In this document: positions 1-5,586 of the stretch, piece by piece
Layout of the letters: every line of letters begins with the position of its first letter
Position numbering within the stretch: the first letter of the stretch is position 1
Origin: a candidate division SR1 bacterium CG_4_9_14_3_um_filter_40_9
GTDB taxonomy: Bacteria; Patescibacteriota; Gracilibacteria; Absconditabacterales; Absconditicoccaceae
Direction: 5' to 3'
Length of the DNA: 7,129 nucleotides
NCBI GenBank assembly: GCA_002791215.1
Contig: PFWQ01000061.1
Coordinates: 2,695 to 9,823, forward strand
The notes under the pieces: model-generated
The model's input: only the letters and a program-made list of their open reading frames with translations
What the model was told of the DNA's origin: nothing
The model's database searches: none
Program-made: the position numbers and the translations under genes

Positions 1-209
1 TATTAGTAGTAAAAGGTGGTACTTTCACTAATTATACTCACTACATGTTTCTTTGTACTATTTTCTGCTGTGCGATTTTGGGCTAGAATCTACAGCTAAC
101 ATAAAGCCAAAAGCCATACTTTCCCAAAAATAGACTTGACTTTTCCTGGTGTTTAAGTATTATCTTCGATAGAAACTAAAAATTAAAATAATAATTAAAA
201 ATATGTCAT
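1..209. other. Upstream intergenic region, no supported gene
   Basis: I find no convincing gene here. A plus-strand frame is open from the left edge to a TAG at 84-86 (27 codons), but its composition is unremarkable and nothing in it is recognisable, so it may be chance. On the minus strand, TATAAT (plus positions 31-36) could be the -10 of a promoter firing out of the left edge; no good -35 accompanies it. The plus-strand promoter for the next gene is listed separately. Confidence 0.4.
136..163 (+). promoter_or_regulatory. Probable sigma70-type promoter of the 210-761 gene
   Basis: TTGACT (136-141) and TATTAT (158-163) are separated by 16 bp. They resemble the -35/-10 consensus TTGACA/TATAAT. 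Transcription would start near 170, leaving an A-rich leader of about 40 nt before the ATG at 210. No purine-rich Shine-Dalgarno is visible in that leader. Confidence 0.5.
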
Positions 210-761
210 ATGAAAAAAGCAATTTTTCTTATACTCATCGCTTATTTCACAACAAGTTTCGGGTACAGCAGCAGCATTGGTGACTGGTTCAAAGGATCAC
301 CAAAATCTAAAAGCTCCATACACATGAGCAGAAAATACGAAAAAGAAATGAAAAAATTCGTAAAAAGTGCATTTAGGCAGGAGCTGACCGGAGGCCAGAT
401 GGACACTATTATGAGGGCGACCATGGAAGAAAAAATCTTTCGGCAGATACTGAAAGATTACAAAAAAACGGCAAAATGGGCACGTAAACACATGACCAAA
501 CGGAACAACAAAGAAAGGTTTGATTTCCAGGTCAGAGTCCCCAAAGGCTATGAATCAGAATCAGCGGTGTATGTGGCTCAGTACAAAAAATTCATCACCG
601 ACTTTGTGGGCGATCCTTCCAAACCGACAGGACGATTGGGTTGGAACAATAAAGAAGTATCTGAATTCCTGACCAAGGACAAACTTCAACCCTACATCAA
701 CGTAGTGATGAAAGCGCTCGAGGACAAGACAGTGGCCAAGTTCAAAATGCTAAAACCTTAA
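210..761 (+). CDS. Exported hypothetical protein, Lys-rich, 183 aa
   Basis: I do not recognise this family. The N-terminus (MKK, then a hydrophobic run to about residue 17, then a Ser-rich stretch) looks like a secretory signal peptide; no lipobox Cys follows, so the product is probably periplasmic or released. The mature part is strongly basic and mostly helical-looking, with Lys/Arg clusters around residues 42-55 and 83-103 and a Trp-containing segment (GRLGWNNKEV) near 142-151. All nine glycines are GGN and the stop is TAA, so it reads the same under the standard code or code 25. It is a single-gene unit: a promoter-like pair lies at 136-163 and a strong terminator at 781-810, and the next gene runs in the opposite direction. 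The ATG at 210 is the natural start for the signal peptide. The reading frame is convincing; the function is unknown. Confidence 0.75.
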   Translation: MKKAIFLILIAYFTTSFGYSSSIGDWFKGSPKSKSSIHMSRKYEKEMKKFVKSAFRQELTGGQMDTIMRATMEEKIFRQILKDYKKTAKWARKHMTKRNNKERFDFQVRVPKGYESESAVYVAQYKKFITDFVGDPSKPTGRLGWNNKEVSEFLTKDKLQPYINVVMKALEDKTVAKFKMLKP

Positions 762-780
762 AAATCACAATTATTATCCG

Positions 781-810
781 GGCGGTCCATTTTTATGGCT
801 GCCTTTTTTT
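781..810 (+). terminator. Rho-independent terminator of the 210-761 gene
   Basis: The arms 781-790 and 795-803 form nine base pairs (one G-U, with T786 bulged) closing a TTTT loop. Seven T follow at 804-810. It lies about 20 nt after the TAA of the plus-strand gene. Confidence 0.8.
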
Positions 811-814
811 ACAA

Positions 815-840
815 TAAAAAAACCCTGCCTTAGCGGGGTT
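815..840 (-). terminator. Rho-independent terminator of the 862-1110 minus-strand gene
   Basis: Read on the minus strand, AACCCCGC (840-833) pairs with GCAGGGTT (828-821) across a 4-nt loop, with one G-U. A run of U encoded by the A tract ending at 822 follows. It sits just downstream of the minus-strand TAA at 862-864 and back to back with the plus-strand terminator at 781-810. Its presence is the best evidence that the small minus-strand ORF is a real gene. Confidence 0.8.
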
Positions 841-861
841 GGGTAAGAATAGAAAATAAGT

Positions 862-1110
862 TTAGTCGAAGATCATGATCCCCAGGATTAAGAACATAAG
901 AAGTACCAAAGGTACTCTAATGAATTGTCTGTCATCGAAGAAATCTAACGTGAAAGTAACAAATTCCCAAGCAAAAACCGTTAAATTGGCGATGGGGGTG
1001 AAGAGTAAGATAACAAGTTTCTTCAATAATATGAAGATTACTAGTGTGTAGAACCTCAGTTGTCCAGCAATGATTAGCCGGAACAAATCAAGGATCGGTG
1101 TTTGTTTCAA
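862..1110 (-). CDS. Small hydrophobic membrane protein, at least 82 aa
   Basis: The product is dominated by hydrophobic stretches. One lies at about residues 18-45 and another at the C-terminus (about 65-81, VPLVLLMFLILGIMIF). They are joined by an acidic/aromatic segment (FTLDFFDDRQF), giving two to three membrane spans. The layout faintly recalls small DUF4389-type membrane proteins, but I see no diagnostic motif and do not assign it. It ends in TAA and has a good minus-strand terminator 20 nt on, which supports a real gene. The start is uncertain: the given start is a TTG at 1110 without a Shine-Dalgarno, and the frame stays open upstream to a TAG at 1243-1245, with further TTG candidates at 1233 and 1227. 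The protein could therefore be about 40 residues longer. No UGA codons occur. It is convergent with the exported gene at 210-761 and divergent from the superoxide reductase gene. Confidence 0.6.
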   Translation of the reverse strand: MKQTPILDLFRLIIAGQLRFYTLVIFILLKKLVILLFTPIANLTVFAWEFVTFTLDFFDDRQFIRVPLVLLMFLILGIMIFD

Positions 1111-1336
1111 AACAGCGGGATATGAACTACACGAGATATTCTGACAGTACAGGAATTCAAGGGTGGGATAAATAAGAGGGCGAGGTTTGATGTCGACTAG
1201 ACCTTTTTGGTGACTTTTTGCGGCAATGGCAAAAAATTACTCTACGATTTGCGCTGCAGGCATGCAAAAAACATCTTGAATTTTTTAAGAGTTTAGTTAC
1301 AAGTCCCGCAGCACATTTACTTTATAATCTATGCTC
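1111..1336. other. Divergent intergenic region before superoxide reductase gene
   Basis: This stretch separates the minus-strand membrane gene from the plus-strand superoxide reductase gene. Part of it may be the 5' end of the minus-strand gene, whose frame stays open to 1243. A short inverted repeat, TTTTTGC (1215-1221) and GCAAAAA (1229-1235) with a 7-nt loop, could be a hairpin or an operator. The plus-strand -10 element lies at 1323-1328. Confidence 0.4.
1323..1328 (+). promoter_or_regulatory. Perfect -10 box (TATAAT) next to the start codon, leaderless candidate
   Basis: A consensus TATAAT ends only 8 nt before the ATG at 1337. A transcript initiating at the usual distance would begin at about 1334-1337, at or next to that ATG, so the mRNA would be leaderless or nearly so. 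The -35 is weak (perhaps TTACAA at 1297-1302, spacer 20 bp). The alternative upstream ATG at 1331 would lie at or before the expected transcription start. Confidence 0.5.
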
Positions 1337-1717
1337 ATGACTCAGCTCAATCAAGTCTATAAATGCTCCGTCTGCGGAAATATGACCGAAGTGATTCACA
1401 CTGGCGTTGGCACTATCGTCTGCTGCGGTAAAGAAATGACACTGATGACTGACGAGGTCAAACCAGAAATCTCTGCAGAAAAACATATCCCAGTCGTAAG
1501 TAAAGAAGGTAATACAGTTACTGTCAAAGTCGGATCTGTTCCTCATCCGATGACACCAGAACATTACATCCAGTGGATTGAAGTCATTACAGAAAATAAG
1601 ATCTATAGAAAACAACTCACACCAAATGATGCTCCTGAAGCAACATTTGAAATCACAGAAGATATTGCAACAGTAAGAGAATACTGCAATCTCCACAGCT
1701 TACGAAAAAATACATAA
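1337..1717 (+). CDS. dfx: Desulfoferrodoxin / two-iron superoxide reductase
   Basis: It reduces superoxide to hydrogen peroxide without making oxygen, the typical defence of anaerobes; it acts in the cytoplasm and is normally fed electrons by rubredoxin. Both iron sites are complete. The N-terminal desulforedoxin domain has C10, C13, C29 and C30 (CSVCG ... CCG). The C-terminal domain has H50 in the EKHIP loop (with E48 and K49, the pair near the active site in known enzymes), H70 in PHPM, H76, and C117 and H120 in CNLH. The length of 126 aa is normal for this family. I start at ATG 1337 (MTQLNQVYKC) rather than ATG 1331 because family members begin a few residues before YKC and because of the adjacent -10 box. 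The usual CNLHG glycine is Ser here. All six glycines are GGN; the stop is TAA. It appears to be a single-gene unit. Confidence 0.95.
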   Translation: MTQLNQVYKCSVCGNMTEVIHTGVGTIVCCGKEMTLMTDEVKPEISAEKHIPVVSKEGNTVTVKVGSVPHPMTPEHYIQWIEVITENKIYRKQLTPNDAPEATFEITEDIATVREYCNLHSLRKNT

Positions 1718-1741
1718 TTTTTAATTCTTAATCATATTCAC

Positions 1742-1807
1742 ATGTTCAACAGAGACACAGACACCAACACAACCACGACAAGCCAACCATCCACAGACGA
1801 CAGATAA
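1742..1807 (+). CDS. Possible 21-residue Thr/Asp-rich small ORF (doubtful)
   Basis: An ATG at 1742 opens 21 codons ending in TAA (1805-1807). They encode a low-complexity peptide with seven Thr, five Asp and no membrane segment. The DNA is very rich in A and C on this strand (about 1748-1805), unlike the flanking AT-rich spacer. It lies between the superoxide reductase gene and the phosphatase gene with no visible Shine-Dalgarno. It might be a small protein, a remnant of a Thr-rich linker, or merely a skewed untranslated stretch. I see no homologue and hold it only as a candidate. Confidence 0.2.
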   Translation: MFNRDTDTNTTTTSQPSTDDR

Positions 1808-1819
1808 AATAAGATAATA

Positions 1820-1847
1820 TTGACATTGATAGAGAAAAGAGTATATG
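1820..1847 (+). promoter_or_regulatory. Promoter of the TPR-SpoIIE gene, possibly leaderless
   Basis: A consensus -35 TTGACA (1820-1825) is followed after 16 bp by TATATG (1842-1847). Initiation six to seven nt downstream would fall at about 1854, exactly on an in-frame ATG (codon 4 of the longest reading). If so, translation starts at 1854 on a leaderless mRNA and the ATG at 1845 lies inside the -10 box. Confidence 0.55.
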
Positions 1848-3869
1848 AAATACATGAAAAATTCTCTAAAATCATATATTTTTTTAGATACCAAAAACCT
1901 GTTCCAGACAGTAGCAATTTCTTTGTTGCTGACACTTTTTGCATGCAATCAAAAATGAGATACCAAGATTTCATCACCGGAAACGAATGATTCGCTTAAA
2001 AAAATCGGAAGATACTACGACGACAAATGAAAAAATTTTTATGATAACGATCAGCTCAAATTAGCACTCAAAAATTACATCACTGCCGCCAAATATTATG
2101 AACAGACAGATGAAATAAAGAATAGACGATGAGTAACTAGAGATATGGGGAAGATAGAATATAAGCAAGGAAACTATGAAGAGGCTTTAGAATATTTCCA
2201 AGATGCATTAGAAATCTTGAAAGACACAAATTATCTCAGAGGAGAATTGCTTACAAATGTCGCCATAGCAGCAGTCTATAACGAGCAAGGAAAAGAGGAT
2301 TCATTAAAATATGATATGGCTCTGACACAATATCTTTCCCCTGGACTAGAAATACTGAGGAAGCAAGAAGACAAAGATAAAAAACAAAAAAATCTGATGG
2401 TCCAATATCTTGTAGAGACAGGAAACTCATATTTCAAGAAAAAAAACTACGAGAACGCTTTATCACATCGGACTGAAGCCAAAACAATCACAGAAGAGAT
2501 TGGCGAATTACAAAATATTCCTGCTATCTATTACAATTTTGGAGATCTGTATGAAGAACAAGGAGAATATGACCAGGTACTGGAAAACTATCAGCAATGA
2601 ATACAACTCAGCAAGGAAAAAAATATCCTCACAAATGAAAGAAATGGATATGAACATGTGTATTTTTTCTATAAAAAGCACACAGAGGATGCAGATAGCA
2701 CGCTCAAGTATCATGAACTCTGGATTTTACTCAAAGATAGTGTTGCTAATAGTGAATTACTAAAATCCCAGCAAGAGACAGAAATAATTTATGAATCAGA
2801 GAAAAAAGATAAAGAAATTAAATTACAAAAGAGCGAATTGGATAAACAATCTGAAAAACAAAAGAAACTATTATGATTCATAGTAGCAATACTTGCGACA
2901 GTTCTATGAATGGTCATTATAGGAGTACGTGAAAACAGGAGAAAAAAACAGCTAGCCAAAACGAATAAAGTGATCAACAATCAAAATATACAACTCAAAG
3001 AAAAAAATAAAGAAATCACGGTCCAAAGAGACGAAATTACAGCTCAGAGGGACGAAATCGAGGCTCAAAGAGATGGGCTTGCAGAAAGTAATAAAATCAT
3101 TGAAAATCAACATAGAGAAATCACAGACAGCATTAATTATGCAACACGTATTCAAAAGGGAGTTATGACGCCACTGGAAGAAATCAAAGAGATTTTCCCC
3201 CAGTCATTTATTTTTTTCAAGCCAAAAGACATAGTGAGCGGTGATTTTTATCGAGCTGCAAAAAATACACAAGGAAAAAGATTTATTGCCGCGCCGGATT
3301 GCACTGGGCACGGAGTACCATGAGCGTTTATGTTCCTCCTCAACTGTGATTCGCTTGATGATGCAGTCAACAGAGAAAGTACAAAGACAGCTGCTGATAT
3401 CTTAAATTACGCCAACATATATCTGCCAAAAAAATTCCATCAAGAACATAAAGAATCTGAAGAAGGAAAACTTAAAGACACTATGGATGTGGCACTATGC
3501 GCCATCGACGAAAATAATATGCTTGAATTCGCGCTTGCGAAAAATCCGGCGATACTTATCAGAAACAGAGAATGTATCGAATTCAAAGAAGAGAAACATG
3601 CCATCGGTTCAGGAGAATATACCTACACCAATAAATCATTCCAATGAGAAAAGTGAGACGTAATCTATCTTTTCTCTGATTGATTCGAAGATCAATTCGG
3701 TTGACCAAAGGGCAAAAAATTTCTTGTCAAACAACTCAAGGAATTATTCCAAAGCATCGCAGATCTTCCTATGGAAGAGCAGAAGATACATTTAGAAAAC
3801 ACATTCGAATCTCGACGTGGAAATTTGGAACAAGTCGATGACGTCTTAGTCATAGGGTTCAGAGTATAA
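1845..3869 (+). CDS. Lipobox-TPR-TM-coiled-coil-SpoIIE/PP2C phosphatase, UGA read as Gly
   Basis: A 674-residue membrane-tethered serine/threonine phosphatase, continuous only if 11 in-frame TGA codons are glycine (1956, 2028, 2130, 2598, 2874, 2907, 3321, 3645, 3654, 3681, 3702). Order: hydrophobic N-terminus with lipobox LFAC (C34); TPR repeats about 60-260 (e.g. GKIEYKQGNYEEALEYF); charged helix 300-343; transmembrane segment 344-360; coiled coil 362-430 with three QRDE heptads at 393-413; SpoIIE domain about 440-674. The catalytic metal-site acidic residues are present: D467 (SGD), D485 (DCTGHGVPGAFM), D548 (DTMD), D612 (FSDG), D665/D666 (VDDV). UGA supplies G493 of GHGVPG, G613 of SDG and G620 of FGG. 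The domain closely resembles Bacteroidetes TPR-SpoIIE proteins. It probably couples an extracytoplasmic TPR interaction to dephosphorylation of an unknown partner, for example an anti-sigma-factor antagonist. The start is ATG 1845 or, if leaderless, ATG 1854. The stop is TAA. Confidence 0.93.
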
Positions 3870-3877
3870 ATCAGAAT

Positions 3878-3904
3878 AAAAAAACAGGGCTCATAAGCCC
3901 CGTT
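3878..3904 (-). terminator. Rho-independent terminator of purB
   Basis: On the minus strand, AACGGGGCT (3904-3896) pairs with AGCCCTGTT (3891-3883) across a 4-nt loop with one G-U. A U run from the A tract at 3878-3884 follows. On the plus strand the hairpin is not followed by T, so it serves purB rather than the phosphatase gene, whose TAA lies only 13 nt away. Confidence 0.8.
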
Positions 3905-3926
3905 CAATGAGATAGATAAATAAATT

Positions 3927-5315
3927 TTAATCTTCCGGATTATAAAGCTCCGAATAAATACCTGTATAATTTTCAGGCGTTATTTGCTTTAATTCAGTCT
4001 TCACCGCATCAGATACCTTCAAAGAATCAATAAATTCATGAAGATCTTCCAGCGTAATTTCTTTATTTTTCCGGGTTAATTCTTTTAGTACATCGTAAGA
4101 ATTTGGGAATCCTTCTCTGCGCAAAATTGTTTGAATACCTTCGGAAATCACAACCACGTTCTTATTCAGATCAAACCAGATTTTGTTTTCATTAATCAGG
4201 AGTTTCCCAGTGCCTTTGAGAATGGATTTCAGTCCGATTACCGTAAGAGCCATAGCATAACCAACATTGCGCAATACCGTAGAATCGCTTAGGTCTCTTT
4301 GTAGCCTGGAAATAGGAAGCTTAGCAGAAAAATGTTCAAACATGGCATTAGCTAAACCAAGATTACCTTCGGAATTTTCCCAATCAATAGGATTAATCTT
4401 GTGTGGCATCGCGGAGGAACCGGTCTCTTTTTCTTTTATCTTCTGCTTGAAATAATCCATACTGATATAGGTCCAAACATCTCTGTCCAAGCCTATTAAA
4501 ATGGTATTAATTCTTTTAAGCGCATCAAAGATTGCGGCAATGTCATCATAATGCTCAATTTGAGTAGTAGTCTGAAGCCTTTCTAAACCATAACTACCAA
4601 CGAACTTGTCCGCAAAATCCGGCCAATTAATGGTGGGAAAGGCAGCAACGTGAGCATTAAAATTGCCAACAGCGCCACCCATTTTTCCATAATGATTAAG
4701 CCCTTTGAGTAAATCATATTGCTTCTCAAGCCTTTCGATAAACACGCCAAACTCTTTTCCAAGTTTAGTGGGTGAGGCTGGCTGTCCATGAGTACGAGCA
4801 AGCATAGTGATGTGATCCCATTCATGACGCATACCCTTTAATTCATCAATCACATTTTCCAAAAGAGGCATGTATACATTGTGCAGGGCTTTTTTCAGCA
4901 TAAGCGGTTGTGCTACACCATTTAGATCAAATGACGTAAGGGCAAAATGAATAAGTTCTTTAAGTTCAGAATCAGCAACAAGGCCACGTAAGAATTTTTC
5001 AACAGCTTTGACATCATGATTGATAGCGATTTCAATGTCCTTCACTTGCTGTGCTAATTCGACAGTAAAGCCAGATTCTCCTTTATGGAAATCGCCGATA
5101 TAGGCTTTGAGCTTTCCCAAAGACCCTTCATTATCAAATTTTTTCCATTTGGGGACCTTTTTGGTCAAAGCTATCGCATAGTTTATTTCAATATCTACAC
5201 GATAACCGATAAGGGCATACTCAGAAAAATACAATGCAAGTTGTTCAACCTGCTCGCGATATCTTCCATCTATAGGAGATATTGCTGTCAACGGAATAAA
5301 CGGCAGTTTTGACAT
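3927..5315 (-). CDS. purB: Adenylosuccinate lyase
   Basis: It cleaves SAICAR to AICAR plus fumarate in purine synthesis, and adenylosuccinate to AMP plus fumarate; it is a cytoplasmic homotetramer of the fumarase/aspartase superfamily. The 462 residues match the bacterial PurB class with the N-terminal SPIDGRY motif (about 456 aa in E. coli). Landmarks are H100 (INHDVKAVE), H176 in THGQPAS (general acid position) and S300/S301 in the signature loop GSSAMPHKINP with K306 and N308. I start at ATG 5315 (MSKLPF); a TTG nine nt upstream is in frame but unlikely. One oddity is the usual TS(E/Q)DINN motif, which reads TSFDLNG (127-133). All 31 glycines are GGN, none UGA, unlike the recoded neighbours. 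The gene is convergent with the phosphatase gene, has its own promoter and terminator, and ends in TAA. No other purine gene is nearby. Confidence 0.97.
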   Translation of the reverse strand: MSKLPFIPLTAISPIDGRYREQVEQLALYFSEYALIGYRVDIEINYAIALTKKVPKWKKFDNEGSLGKLKAYIGDFHKGESGFTVELAQQVKDIEIAINHDVKAVEKFLRGLVADSELKELIHFALTSFDLNGVAQPLMLKKALHNVYMPLLENVIDELKGMRHEWDHITMLARTHGQPASPTKLGKEFGVFIERLEKQYDLLKGLNHYGKMGGAVGNFNAHVAAFPTINWPDFADKFVGSYGLERLQTTTQIEHYDDIAAIFDALKRINTILIGLDRDVWTYISMDYFKQKIKEKETGSSAMPHKINPIDWENSEGNLGLANAMFEHFSAKLPISRLQRDLSDSTVLRNVGYAMALTVIGLKSILKGTGKLLINENKIWFDLNKNVVVISEGIQTILRREGFPNSYDVLKELTRKNKEITLEDLHEFIDSLKVSDAVKTELKQITPENYTGIYSELYNPED

Positions 5316-5424
5316 AATTTTCAATTTTAGTTAGACATTATTTTGTTTCTGTTGTTTCTTTTTACTACTCACAATTACACATTCTGCGAATAAATACAAG
5401 AAAAAAGCATGAAAACTGATAACC

Positions 5425-5454
5425 ATTGTATATCAACTTTTGCCATTTTGTCAA
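5425..5454 (-). promoter_or_regulatory. Probable purB promoter
   Basis: On the minus strand TTGACA (5454-5449) is followed by TATACA (5432-5427, spacer 16) or TACAAT (5430-5425, spacer 18). Initiation near 5418 would give a leader of about 100 nt before the ATG at 5315. The -35 overlaps a TTTTGTCAAA motif that recurs at 5489-5498. No Shine-Dalgarno precedes the purB ATG. Confidence 0.5.
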
Positions 5455-5512
5455 AGATACTGACACCTTTTCCACAAAAGTGTTAGTTTTTTGTCAAAAA
5501 ACCAGTGGAAAA
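5446..5512. repeat. Nested inverted repeats in the purB/surface-protein divergent region
   Basis: An outer pair, TTTTCCAC (5468-5475) and GTGGAAAA (5505-5512), encloses a 17-bp near-perfect palindrome, GTTTTTTG-T-CAAAAAAC (5486-5502). The central TTTTGTCAAA (5489-5498) also occurs at 5446-5455 over the purB -35. The 5468-5476 segment (TTTTCCACA) differs from the DnaA box TTATCCACA by one base. This may be an operator for one or both divergent genes; binding is inferred from symmetry only. Confidence 0.5.
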
Positions 5513-5543
5513 CGGAGAACGAATGTGCATTATCTGGCATAGA

Positions 5544-5570
5544 TTGAATACGTTTTTTTGGAATTTTAAT
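5544..5570 (+). promoter_or_regulatory. Weak promoter candidate for the surface protein gene
   Basis: TTGAAT (5544-5549) and TTTAAT (5565-5570) with a 15-bp spacer could drive the gene at 5587. The leader would be about 10 nt, and the bases before the ATG (CACTCCCTAC) contain no Shine-Dalgarno. The spacing is short, so this is tentative. Confidence 0.3.
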
Positions 5571-5586
5571 TTTTTTCACTCCCTAC

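Noticed and set aside
3..86. C-terminal tail of a gene entering from the left edge
   Set aside because: Only 27 codons are open, with no recognisable motif; it is not distinguishable from chance.
1322..1696. 124-residue minus-strand frame antisense to superoxide reductase
   Set aside because: It is Cys/Phe/Asp-rich, as expected from the complement of the real gene, which has complete metal-site motifs.
1331..1717. Superoxide reductase starting at ATG 1331
   Set aside because: It would add only M-L and would lie at or before the transcript start predicted by the TATAAT at 1323-1328; the start at 1337 also fits the family.
1845..3869. Pseudogene or frameshifted phosphatase with many stops
   Set aside because: All interruptions are TGA, none TAA or TAG; the frame never shifts; the catalytic motifs are intact; and the TGA positions coincide with conserved glycines.
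3692..3907. 71-residue minus-strand frame overlapping the phosphatase C-terminus
   Set aside because: The opposite strand encodes the conserved SpoIIE C-terminus, and this frame runs through the purB terminator.
5468..5476. Replication origin based on a DnaA-box-like TTTTCCACA
   Set aside because: It is a single imperfect box with no cluster and no dnaA or dnaN nearby.
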